The notes: generated from the letters alone by a model not told the origin. A stretch of 6,558 bases of DNA from Xanthobacteraceae bacterium (GCA_030037105.1 JASHRY010000110.1:1-6558), one strand, 5' to 3'. Counted from the stretch's first letter, positions 1-6,331 are shown. Program-made: numbers and translations.

Positions 1-2
1 GC

Positions 3-719
3 GCGCGCGTCGCCATGCTCGACGTCGACCGCGCTGGATTGGATGCCGCGATCGCCAGGCTGTCGGCGAAGGGCGCCGACGTGCGCGGCATCGTCGTTGA
101 CGTGACCGATCGCACGGCGCTGCGCGCCGGGTTCGACAAGGCGGCCGGCGCGTTCGGCCGGCTCGACGTGCTGTTCGCCAACGTCGGGATCGACTCCCCT
201 CCAGGCTTTATCTCCATGACCGGCGAGCGGACCGTCGATGGCGCATTTGAGAACGTAACGGACGAGCGCTGGGACAAGGTGATCGCGACCAACTTCACAG
301 CGGTGTTCGTGTCGATCGGGGCGGCGGTGCCGCACATGAAGCGGAATCCACGCGGCGGGCGCATTATCGTCACCACCTCGGTCGGCGCGCTGCGTCCCGA
401 AGCCATCGTCGGCATGCCTTATATGCCCGCCAAAGCCGGCGCGGCGCATTTGGTCCGCCAAGCCGCCCTCGAGCTGGCGAAGTTCAATATTCTGGTCAAT
501 GCGATAGCGCCGGGCCCCTTCGTCACTAACATCGCCGGCGGACACATGCGCAATCCTGACGTCGTCAAAGCCTTTGCGAGCGCCGTTCCGCTCCACCGGG
601 TGGCCTCGACCGACGAGATTCAGGGTGCGGCTTTGTTCCTCGCCTCCCCGGCATCGAAATACGTCACCGGCGCCGAAATCGTCGTCGACGGCGGCGTGAT
701 GCTCGGCCGCGCCGACTAA
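3..719 (+). CDS. SDR-family NAD(P)-dependent oxidoreductase, 5'-truncated by the window edge
   Basis: This is a classical short-chain dehydrogenase/reductase, a cytosolic enzyme that interconverts an alcohol and a carbonyl using NAD(P)H. The reading frame is open to the left edge, and the first visible residues (ARVAMLDVD) are the second Rossmann strand. The ATG at 15 is therefore internal, and about 30-35 N-terminal residues with the TGxxxGxG loop are missing. Counting from that Met, Asp3 ends the second strand, which in this family usually favours NAD(H). FANVG (54-58) replaces the usual NNAG. The catalytic residues are all visible: Asn93, Ser122 (TTSVG), Tyr136 and Lys140 (YMPAK). The C-terminal part has the usual IAPGPFVT and VTGAEIVVDGG segments. 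The loop between FANVG and the conserved Trp86 looks roughly ten residues longer than usual, so it may shape the substrate pocket. The family is certain; the substrate is unknown. The 245-bp gap and a separate promoter place it outside the downstream transporter operon. Confidence 0.93.
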   Translation, partial: ARVAMLDVDRAGLDAAIARLSAKGADVRGIVVDVTDRTALRAGFDKAAGAFGRLDVLFANVGIDSPPGFISMTGERTVDGAFENVTDERWDKVIATNFTAVFVSIGAAVPHMKRNPRGGRIIVTTSVGALRPEAIVGMPYMPAKAGAAHLVRQAALELAKFNILVNAIAPGPFVTNIAGGHMRNPDVVKAFASAVPLHRVASTDEIQGAALFLASPASKYVTGAEIVVDGGVMLGRAD

Positions 720-895
720 AGCCAATGCGGCCCTTCCAGCCCTTGAATCACCCCGTGCAAAATTCCCAGCAAGGGACAACTATGGGGCACGCGTCATCGG
801 TCCGGCGTTTCCGGGCCTTTCCACTGCCGCTGTCGCCGCAAAGCAGCACGTGGCGCACCGTCGCTCCCCATTTTTGTTCTGGCAATTCGCCCTTT

Positions 896-912
896 CTGGC
901 TGGTATCTTGCC
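896..912 (+). promoter_or_regulatory. Putative sigma-54 (RpoN) -24/-12 promoter for the transporter operon
   Basis: The sequence CTGGC-TGGTATC-TTGCC contains TGGC (897-900) and TTGC (908-911) separated by 7 bases. This puts the invariant GG (898-899) and GC (910-911) exactly 10 bases apart, as sigma-54 holoenzyme requires (consensus YTGGCACGN4TTGCW). The mismatches are TG for AC after TGGC and C instead of A/T after TTGC. Transcription would start near 923, giving a leader of about 42 nt before the ATG at 965. No comparably good sigma-70 -35/-10 pair was found in the gap. The family knowledge is firm; activity here is inferred. Confidence 0.5.
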
Positions 913-934
913 TTCTTTGTCGGCGCGGATTTCG

Positions 935-948
935 CCCCGCAAGAGGGG
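935..948 (+). promoter_or_regulatory. Small GC hairpin in the leader next to the ribosome-binding site
   Basis: CCCC (935-938) can pair with GGGG (945-948) around a six-base GCAAGA loop. It sits just upstream of the likely ribosome-binding site AGGGAG (952-957), which is 7 nt from the ATG at 965. Four G-C pairs can form easily by chance in GC-rich DNA, so an effect on translation is only possible. Confidence 0.2.
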
Positions 949-964
949 GAGAGGGAGAACAATC

Positions 965-2260
965 ATGACCAAGGAGTCGCGTTCAGTGGGCCGTCGGACA
1001 ATGAGCCGCCGGAAAGTATTGAAGGGAGCCGCCGCCGGGCTCGCGGCGTCATTACCCACGCTGTTTCGGCCCGCTTTCGCGGTCCCGGAAACGGTGAAGA
1101 TCGGCCTCGTCGGGCCGAGGACCGGTCCGCTCGCCCTGTTCTATGAGGAAATGTCCTGGGCGATCGAGAACGCCAAAAAGGCCACCAACAATTCGATCAC
1201 CATCAACGGCACCAAGCATCCCCTGGAAATCGTGGTCAAGGACAGCCAGTCGAACCCGAACCGCGCGTCCGAGGTGACCCAGGAATTGATCCTCAACGAC
1301 AAGGTTCACATCGTCACTGCCTTTGCCACGCCGGAAACGGTCAATCCGGTTTCCGACCAGTGTGAAATCAACGGCATGCCGTGCGTCAGCAACGACGACC
1401 CGCTCGAATCCTACTTCTTCGGCCGCAAAGGCGATCCGAAAAAACCGTTCGAATGGACGTATAACTTCTTCTTCAACGGCGCCGAAGCGATCGGCAGCGT
1501 CCTGGCGGCTTGGGCGCGCGTCAAGACCAACCGCAATCTCGGCGTGCTGTGGGCCAACGACGACGACGGCCGGACCTTCGCCAGGGTGATGCCGCCGACG
1601 ATCAAGGAAGGCGGCTTCAATATCATCGACCCGGGCCGGTTCGATCTGCCGTCCAGCGATTACACGCCGGAGATTTCGAAATTCAAATCGGAGAACGTCG
1701 AGGTCGTCTTCACCGTCATCCCGGGACCGGACTTCACCATCTTCTGGAACCAATGCGCCCAGCAGGGCTTCAGGCCGAAGATCGTCACCGCCGGCAAGGT
1801 CGGCGAATTCCCGCAGGGCGTCTATCCCTACGGCAGCCGCGCCGTCAACTTCGTCTGCGAAGTCTGGTGGTCGAAATTCCATCCCTATTCTTCGAGCCTC
1901 ACCGGGCAAAGCTCGCGCGAACTGGCCGACGCCTATGAGAAGGACGCGAAACAGCAAGCCTCGATGGGATTAGGCTTCCGCCATTCGCTCCTGGAAGTCC
2001 CGATCGCGGCGTTGAAGTTGACGCAAAAGCTCGACGATCCGGCCTCGATCCGCGACGCCGTGCGCGGCAACGCCTTCAACACCATCGTCGGGCCGGTGGA
2101 TTTCAGGAAAGGCCCCTTGCCCAATACCAGCCTGACGCCGCTCGTCGCCGGGCAATGGCGCAAGGGCAAGAAATGGCCGCTCGAACTCGTCATCGTCGAC
2201 AACAAGCTCGCATCCAACATTCCGGTGGGCGGCGAGCCCGAGCCAATGCCCTACGCTTGA
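965..2260 (+). CDS. HAAT-family ABC transporter substrate-binding protein (Peripla_BP_6 type) with Tat signal
   Basis: This periplasmic binding protein of 431 residues captures the ligand for the permease and ATPase genes that follow. I chose the ATG at 965 because AGGGAG lies 7 nt upstream and the product then begins with a proper export signal; ATG 1001 is a weaker alternative. The N-terminus carries the twin-arginine motif SRRKVLK (14-20), a hydrophobic stretch (about 21-35) and a likely cleavage site after AFA39, which implies Tat export. The mature part starts with VKIGLVGPRTGPLA (44-57), the usual first strand and ligand loop of type I leucine/amide-binding proteins. It continues with the two-lobed fold through ELILNDKVHIVTAF (107-120), the second-lobe strand NLGVLWAND (191-199), and a C-terminal GPVDFRKG segment (376-383). 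Four cysteines are present (133, 140, 264, 298). HAAT ligands include branched-chain amino acids, amides, urea and aromatic acids; the sequence does not decide which. It is the first gene of the operon, 32 bp before the LivG-type gene. Confidence 0.93.
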   Translation: MTKESRSVGRRTMSRRKVLKGAAAGLAASLPTLFRPAFAVPETVKIGLVGPRTGPLALFYEEMSWAIENAKKATNNSITINGTKHPLEIVVKDSQSNPNRASEVTQELILNDKVHIVTAFATPETVNPVSDQCEINGMPCVSNDDPLESYFFGRKGDPKKPFEWTYNFFFNGAEAIGSVLAAWARVKTNRNLGVLWANDDDGRTFARVMPPTIKEGGFNIIDPGRFDLPSSDYTPEISKFKSENVEVVFTVIPGPDFTIFWNQCAQQGFRPKIVTAGKVGEFPQGVYPYGSRAVNFVCEVWWSKFHPYSSSLTGQSSRELADAYEKDAKQQASMGLGFRHSLLEVPIAALKLTQKLDDPASIRDAVRGNAFNTIVGPVDFRKGPLPNTSLTPLVAGQWRKGKKWPLELVIVDNKLASNIPVGGEPEPMPYA

Positions 2261-2292
2261 TGACGCCATACCCGGGCGCGTGAGAGGCGGCG

Positions 2293-3000
2293 ATGCTCGA
2301 ACTCGCTTCGCTCTCGCGCGCCTTCGGCGGCCTTCTCGTCATCGACCGCCTCGACTTCAAGGTCGAGGAGGGCGAGATCGTCGGCATTCTCGGGCCCAAT
2401 GGCGCCGGCAAGACGACCCTGTTCAATATGATTGCCGGGGTCCTGCCGCCGAGCCGCGGCCGCATCCTGTTCGGCAATCGTGACATTACGCCGATGAAAG
2501 CGTGGGATCGCTGCCGGCTGGGAATCGGCCGCACCTATCAGATTCCCAAGCCTTTCACCCATATGAGCGTCTTCGAGAACGTGCTGGCGGCCGCGGTGCA
2601 TGGCGGCAACATGTCGCTTCCCCGCGCCAAGGCCGAGGCCGAGGCGGTTCTCACCCGCGTCGGACTCGCCCACCGCGCCCTCGTCCCGGCCGGACAATTG
2701 GCGCTTCTCGACACGAAACAACTCGAATTGGCCAAGGCGTTGGCGCTGCGACCGCGACTCTTGTTGCTCGACGAGATCGCCGGCGGCCTCACCGAAGCCG
2801 AATGCAACGTCCTTCTCGGCACGATCGGCGAGGTCCATCACGGCGGCGTGACCATCGTCTGGATCGAGCATGTGATCCAGGCGCTGCGCTGGCTGGTCAC
2901 CCGTCTCGCGGTGCTGGCGGGCGGCGGCTTCATCGCCATCGGCACGCCTCAGGAGGTGCTCGCCGACCGGCGCGTCAGGGACGCTTATCTCGGGACCTGA
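2293..3000 (+). CDS. livG: LivG-type ABC transporter ATPase with non-canonical signature motif
   Basis: This is a cytoplasmic ATP-binding subunit of 235 residues, somewhat shorter than E. coli LivG (255). It pairs with the next gene product to power import through the LivH/LivM channel. Motifs in order are Walker A GPNGAGKT (34-41), Q-loop Gln83 within GRTYQIPKPF, Walker B LLLLDE (156-161) and switch His193 (WIEHV). The ABC signature, normally LSGGQ or LAYGQ, is replaced by LALLDTKQ (136-143), although the surrounding QLELAKAL helix is intact. The D-loop is GGLTEAE rather than AGLNPxE. This looks like a family variant rather than damage, because everything around it is conserved. The start ATG has GAGAGGCGG just upstream, and the stop is 6 bp before the LivF-type gene. 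The symbol indicates family, not a proven leucine substrate. Confidence 0.92.
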   Translation: MLELASLSRAFGGLLVIDRLDFKVEEGEIVGILGPNGAGKTTLFNMIAGVLPPSRGRILFGNRDITPMKAWDRCRLGIGRTYQIPKPFTHMSVFENVLAAAVHGGNMSLPRAKAEAEAVLTRVGLAHRALVPAGQLALLDTKQLELAKALALRPRLLLLDEIAGGLTEAECNVLLGTIGEVHHGGVTIVWIEHVIQALRWLVTRLAVLAGGGFIAIGTPQEVLADRRVRDAYLGT

Positions 3001-3006
3001 TCCGCC

Positions 3007-3723
3007 ATGAGCATGAGCGCATCAAGCCCGCTCTTGGCTGTCGAGGGCGTGTCGGTGTTCTACGGCAAATTCCGCGCCATCGATCATGTCGATATCACCG
3101 TCGGCGTCGGCGAGGTCGTCTCCATCATCGGCGCCAACGGCGCCGGCAAGTCGACCCTGCTCAAGGCCATCATCGGCCAAGCCGATCGCGTCGAGGGAAC
3201 GATAGGCTTTGCCGGCGACGACATCATCGGCCGCAGCACCGAGGCGATCGTGGCTTCCGGCATCATGTTGGTGCCCGAGGGCCGGCGGCTGTTTCCGTCG
3301 CTGACCGTCGAAGAGAATCTGCGCCTCGGCTGGGAGGTCGGACGCAAAGGCGAGATCCGCTTCGCCGATGTCTGGCACCAGTTCCCGGTGCTGCTGCAAC
3401 GCCGGCGACAGAAGGCCGGATCGCTGTCCGGCGGAGAGCAGCAGATGGTGGCGCTCGCGCGCGCGCTCCTCGCCAATCCGCGCCTCTTGCTTTGCGACGA
3501 GATCAGCCTCGGCCTGGCGCCGCGCGTGGTCAACGAGCTTTACGCCCTCATTCCCGACATCAAGCGCCGCGGCATCGGCATTCTCATCGTCGAGCAGGAT
3601 ATCGAGCGCTCGCTCGCGGTCGCCGACCGTTTCTATTGCCTGCTGGAGGGCAAGGTGTCGCTCGCCGGCCGGCCGCAAGAGGTCACCCGCGACTTGGTCA
3701 TCAAGCATTATTTCGGCGTGTGA
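3007..3723 (+). CDS. livF: LivF-type ABC transporter ATPase
   Basis: This is the second ATP-binding subunit, 238 residues long, close to the usual LivF length. Walker A is GANGAGKS (42-49), the signature is canonical LSGGEQQ (140-146), and Walker B is LLLCDE (160-165) with catalytic Glu165. The Q-loop region reads VPEGRRLFPSLTVEENL, with Glu91 where Gln is usual; this is typical of LivF proteins. The switch position after Walker B reads IVEQD, placing Gln197 where most ABC ATPases have His; E. coli LivF has the same VEQ pattern. The start is not certain: ATG 3007 and ATG 3013 are both in frame and neither has a strong ribosome-binding site, suggesting translational coupling to the upstream gene that ends 6 bp before. 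LivH follows after 8 bp. The symbol denotes family only. Confidence 0.93.
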   Translation: MSMSASSPLLAVEGVSVFYGKFRAIDHVDITVGVGEVVSIIGANGAGKSTLLKAIIGQADRVEGTIGFAGDDIIGRSTEAIVASGIMLVPEGRRLFPSLTVEENLRLGWEVGRKGEIRFADVWHQFPVLLQRRRQKAGSLSGGEQQMVALARALLANPRLLLCDEISLGLAPRVVNELYALIPDIKRRGIGILIVEQDIERSLAVADRFYCLLEGKVSLAGRPQEVTRDLVIKHYFGV

Positions 3724-3731
3724 GCGGACCG

Positions 3732-4598
3732 ATGGCCTCGCTTTGGATCAACCAGCTTCTGCAGGGCATTCTGCTCGGCGGGCTCTACGCGCTGTTCGCG
3801 ACCGGCTTGTCGCTGGCGGCGGGCGTGATGCGCTTCATCAATATCGCCCACGGCGATTTCATCGTGCTCACCTGCTACGTCCTGCTGGTGCTGACGACGA
3901 CGCTCGGCCTCAACCCGGCGGTCGCCACGCTGGTCGTGCTGCCGGTCGCCTTCCTCTTCGGATTCGCCCTGCAACGCTTTCTGCTGCAACGCGTCGTCGG
4001 CGAGAACGTGCTCTTGGTCATTCTCGTCACCTTCGGCCTGTCGATCATCATCGAGAACGGATTGTTGGAGGGTTTCGGCGCCGATCCGCAGAAGATATCC
4101 GGCGGCTGGCTGGAGACGGCCACGGTCGCGTTGGGCAACGGCATCAATGTCGGCCTGTTCCAGGTCCTCACCTTCATCGCCGCGGTCCTGCTGGTGGCTG
4201 TGCTCGACCTGTTGCTGTACCGCACCGGGATTGGCGCCAAGATCCGCGCCGTGTCGGACGATGTCGCCGCCGCCGATCTCATCGGCCTGTCCTCGGTGCG
4301 CCTGTATGCGATCGCCATGGGCATCAGCTTCGTCACCATCGGCATTGCCGCCGGCTTCATGTCGATCTGGACTAATTTCGATCCCGCCTCCGGTCCGACC
4401 CGACTCTTGATCGCGTTCGAGGTGGTCGTGATGGGCGGGCTCGGCAGCCTGTGGGGTTCGCTCGCCGGCGGCATCGTGCTCGGCGTCGCGCAATCGATCG
4501 GCGGCCAGTTCGACATCGCCTGGCAGACCATGGCCGGCCACATCGTCTTCCTCATCGTGCTGGCGCTGCGGCCGCAGGGCCTGTTCCCGAAATATTGA
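3732..4598 (+). CDS. livH: LivH-type branched-chain amino acid/amide ABC transporter permease
   Basis: This inner-membrane permease of 288 residues forms half of the import channel; E. coli LivH is 308. The start ATG 3732 lies 8 bp after the LivF stop. The frame is open far upstream, but that part is antisense-like noise over the two ATPase genes. I see about eight hydrophobic segments, near residues 9-33, 43-60, 63-85, 93-112, 141-163, 190-213, 228-257 and 271-282. The family-typical FINIAHGDFI follows the first helix (35-44). The ATPase-coupling loop IGAKIRAVSDDVAAADLIGL lies at 167-186, and the late EVVVMGGLGSLWGSLAGG segment (230-247) is characteristic of LivH/UrtB-type permeases. The protein ends with ALRPQGLFPKY, a common tail. 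The symbol denotes family only; the substrate is unknown. Confidence 0.93.
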   Translation: MASLWINQLLQGILLGGLYALFATGLSLAAGVMRFINIAHGDFIVLTCYVLLVLTTTLGLNPAVATLVVLPVAFLFGFALQRFLLQRVVGENVLLVILVTFGLSIIIENGLLEGFGADPQKISGGWLETATVALGNGINVGLFQVLTFIAAVLLVAVLDLLLYRTGIGAKIRAVSDDVAAADLIGLSSVRLYAIAMGISFVTIGIAAGFMSIWTNFDPASGPTRLLIAFEVVVMGGLGSLWGSLAGGIVLGVAQSIGGQFDIAWQTMAGHIVFLIVLALRPQGLFPKY

Positions 4599-4614
4599 GC
4601 ATGAATTGCGCGCC

Positions 4615-5631
4615 ATGAATTCCACGCCGAAGCTGATCCTCACTGGCGCGCGGGTGGCGTTCGCGGTCGCTATCGTGGCGACGGCCGCGGCGCCGTTCCT
4701 GTTCAGCGCCAACCATCTGGTGCTGCTGACCGAGTTCATGTCGATGCTGGTCCTGGCGATCATGTGGAACCTGCTCGCCGGTTACGCCGACATCGTCACC
4801 GTGGGCCAGCATGCCTATGTCGGCGTCGGCGCCTATGCGTTCTTCGGCTTCGCGGCGCTCTGGGGATTGAATCCGTACCTGTCGATTCCGCTCGCCGGCG
4901 CGGTCGCGCTGGTGATCGCGGGGCCGACGATGCTGCTGGTGTTCCGCCTGCGCACCGCCTATCTCGCGATCGGCACCTGGGTCATCGCCGAACTGCTGAT
5001 GCTGGCCGCCGGCAAGCTCAGCGCCTGGGGCGGCGGCTCGGGGACGAGCGTGCCGATCTCGATCGTGCTGTCCTTCGGCCGCGTGCGCGCCGACCGGCTG
5101 GCGGCGATCTACTGGCTCGCCTTCGGCCTCACCGCGGTGGCCATGCTGGCGACGTATTTCCTGCTGCGTTCGCGCATCGGCGTCGGCCTCACGGCGATGC
5201 GCGACAACGAGGAAGGCGCGGCGGCGATCGGCGTCAACATCACCCATGCGCGCATCCTCTGCTTCCTCGGCACCGCGCCGTTCCTCGGCATGGCCGGAGC
5301 AATCATCACCCTGCAGAAGCTGCGCGTCGCGCCGCCCGCCTCGTTCAGCATCATCGACTGGACGGTCTTCATCATCTTCAATGTCGTCATCGGCGGCATC
5401 GGCAGCTTCGAAGGACCGATCATCGGCACCATCATCTATTTCGTGCTGCGCCAATATCTGTCCGGCCTCGGCGCCTGGAATCTCATTCTGCTCGGCAGCT
5501 TCTCGATCATCGTCATCCTGATCGAGAAGCGCGGGCTATGGGGCCTCTTTCGCCGCCTGCTGAGCGACGATCTCATCCCCATCGCCCACAAGCCGTCGGC
5601 CAAATTCGCGCCCGACGCGAAGACGGAGTGA
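4615..5631 (+). CDS. livM: LivM-type branched-chain amino acid/amide ABC transporter permease
   Basis: This second inner-membrane permease, 338 residues from the ATG at 4615, partners LivH. An in-frame TTG at 4606 would add three residues and is less likely; neither has a strong ribosome-binding site. After the first hydrophobic segments comes WNLLAGYADIVTVGQHAYVG (51-70), matching the usual WNLLxGYxGxxSxGQxxFxG region, although Thr62-Val63 stands where Ser-Leu/Phe is common. The coupling loop is IGVGLTAMRDNEEGAAAIGV (188-207), followed by conserved GMAGAI (225-230) and the GGIGSFEGPIIGT segment (260-272). The tail after about residue 312 is hydrophilic and cytoplasmic. It is the last gene of the transporter operon, and its stop overlaps the first base of a terminator-like hairpin. 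The symbol denotes family only. Confidence 0.92.
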   Translation: MNSTPKLILTGARVAFAVAIVATAAAPFLFSANHLVLLTEFMSMLVLAIMWNLLAGYADIVTVGQHAYVGVGAYAFFGFAALWGLNPYLSIPLAGAVALVIAGPTMLLVFRLRTAYLAIGTWVIAELLMLAAGKLSAWGGGSGTSVPISIVLSFGRVRADRLAAIYWLAFGLTAVAMLATYFLLRSRIGVGLTAMRDNEEGAAAIGVNITHARILCFLGTAPFLGMAGAIITLQKLRVAPPASFSIIDWTVFIIFNVVIGGIGSFEGPIIGTIIYFVLRQYLSGLGAWNLILLGSFSIIVILIEKRGLWGLFRRLLSDDLIPIAHKPSAKFAPDAKTE

Positions 5632-5658
5632 AGCCCGCGCGGCCGCAGTGCGGGCTTT
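5631..5658 (+). terminator. Terminator-like hairpin after livM
   Basis: AAGCCCGC (5631-5638) pairs perfectly with GCGGGCTT (5650-5657) around an 11-base GC-rich loop, and the descending arm ends in TTT. The T run is only three bases, so it is a weak intrinsic terminator or a Rho-assisted 3' end. Its position exactly at the livM stop supports the end of the transporter operon here. Confidence 0.55.
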
Positions 5659-5686
5659 CGGCGCAGGAGACAAAGCTCTGTGCCGC

Positions 5687-5715
5687 GAGACAACCTCGCA
5701 TCCTTGTGCTACGCT
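5687..5715 (+). promoter_or_regulatory. Weak candidate sigma-70-type promoter for the YbhB-like gene
   Basis: GAGACA (5687-5692) matches four of six -35 bases. It is separated by 17 bases from TACGCT (5710-5715), which matches three of six -10 bases and is preceded by TGC like an extended -10. It lies downstream of the livM hairpin and about 50 bp before the gene, where a promoter is expected. The match is poor enough that it could be chance. Confidence 0.25.
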
Positions 5716-5746
5716 AAGTAGGCCTGAACGAAGGGGAGGCTTCTAA

Positions 5747-5756
5747 AAGGGGAGGT
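5747..5756 (+). promoter_or_regulatory. Ribosome-binding site that decides the YbhB-like start
   Basis: AAGGGGAGGT (5747-5756) contains GGAGG, very close to the anti-Shine-Dalgarno complement. It is only 2 nt from ATG 5759 but 8 nt from ATG 5765, so 5765 is the better start. A second copy of AAGGGGAGG lies 16 bp upstream (5731-5739), too far from either ATG to act as the primary site. Confidence 0.6.
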
Positions 5757-5764
5757 TAATGACG

Positions 5765-6331
5765 ATGCGTAACTTGGCACTATTCGGGACGGCGGCGTTA
5801 GCCTTCGCGTTGGGCGCCTCCGCGGCTCATGCCCAGAGCATGACCCTCACCAGCACGGAAATCAGCGAAGGCGCGACCATCCCGACCGAGCAGGTGGAAT
5901 GCAAGGGTCCCAGCATCTCTCCGTCCTTGAAATGGAGCGGGGCGCCGAGCGGCACCAAGAGCTTCGCGATCACGATGTACGATCCGGACGCGCCGACCGG
6001 CAGCGGCTTCTGGCACTGGGTGGTGTTCGACATTCCGCCGACGGTCACCTCGCTGCCGAAGAACGCCGGCAACGTCAAGAAGCGGCTCATGCCCAAGGGC
6101 GCCATTCAGGCGCGCAATGATACCGGCGGCTTCGGCTATAGCGGGCCGTGCCCGCCGCCCGGAGATCCACCGCACCATTACACCATCACCGTGTTTGCGG
6201 TCGATCTCGCCAAGTTGCCGAAATTGGACCGCCACGCAACCCCGGCTTTTATCGGCTTCAACCTGCACTTCCATACCCTGGCCAAGGCGACCCTGATGGG
6301 GACCTACGGCCTTCCCGCCGAAAAGAAGTAG
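5765..6331 (+). CDS. YbhB/YbcL family (PEBP/Raf kinase inhibitor-like) secreted protein
   Basis: This is a phosphatidylethanolamine-binding-protein-fold protein of 188 residues (190 if translation begins at ATG 5759). Bacterial members bind small anionic or phospholipid-like ligands in a shallow pocket; physiological roles are poorly known. A Sec signal peptide is clear: MRNLAL, then a hydrophobic stretch, then cleavage after AHA23, leaving a mature protein that starts QSMTLTS. The mature part has the PEBP ligand-site motif DPDAP (73-77), followed by FWHWVVFDIP (82-91). The second signature is GPCPPPGDPPHHY (127-139), where most relatives have GPxPPxGxxHRY. Cys46 and Cys129 are the only cysteines, at positions often occupied by cysteine in this family, and could form a disulfide in the periplasm. 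It is preceded by the livM hairpin and followed by a strong hairpin, so it is probably a single-gene unit. The family call is firm; the ligand is unknown. Confidence 0.92.
   Translation: MRNLALFGTAALAFALGASAAHAQSMTLTSTEISEGATIPTEQVECKGPSISPSLKWSGAPSGTKSFAITMYDPDAPTGSGFWHWVVFDIPPTVTSLPKNAGNVKKRLMPKGAIQARNDTGGFGYSGPCPPPGDPPHHYTITVFAVDLAKLPKLDRHATPAFIGFNLHFHTLAKATLMGTYGLPAEKK

Larger units (their letters stand above)
720..964 (+). other. Non-coding leader and promoter region between the SDR gene and the transporter operon
   Basis: This 245-bp stretch holds no gene I can support. A reading frame from an ATG at 725 runs through it in phase with the binding protein, but the 80 residues it would add resemble no domain, would bury the Tat signal, and lack a convincing ribosome-binding site. 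It contains the sigma-54-like promoter described separately and a purine-rich ribosome-binding site just before 965. The portion from 720 to about 880 would be the expected place for an enhancer-binding activator. I looked for an NtrC-type palindrome (GCACC half-sites with a 5-bp spacer) and found no convincing one. I see no clear terminator for the SDR gene. Confidence 0.6.

Noticed and set aside
743..771. TTGAAT as a sigma-70 -35 element in the SDR-transporter gap
   Set aside because: No acceptable -10 hexamer occurs 16-18 bases downstream.
880..896. A second TGGC at 880-883 as an alternative sigma-54 -24 element
   Set aside because: The base pair positions expected for GC ten bases after GG read TT, so the essential -12 element is missing.
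725..964. An N-terminal extension of the binding protein starting at ATG 725
   Set aside because: It would put 80 unrelated residues before a good Tat signal. The ATG at 965 has a suitable ribosome-binding site, and the region carries a sigma-54-like promoter.
1052..1957. A 301-codon minus-strand open frame opposite the binding protein
   Set aside because: It has the Asp/Arg/Val-rich composition of an antisense shadow in high-GC DNA, no recognisable domain, and lies wholly opposite a solid gene.
3022..3708. A minus-strand open frame opposite the LivF-type gene
   Set aside because: It mirrors the plus-strand codons and has no domain or plausible ribosome-binding site.
2502..3731. A long open frame upstream of and in phase with LivH, giving a 698-residue protein
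   Set aside because: The part before 3732 lies out of frame over the two well-supported ATPase genes and is an Arg/His/Pro-rich composition typical of GC-rich shadow frames.
3708..5454. Two long minus-strand open frames (3708-4763 and 4552-5454) opposite the permeases
   Set aside because: They are low-complexity Gln/Asp/Glu/Arg-rich translations with no hydrophobic core or motif, overlapping each other and two clear permease genes.
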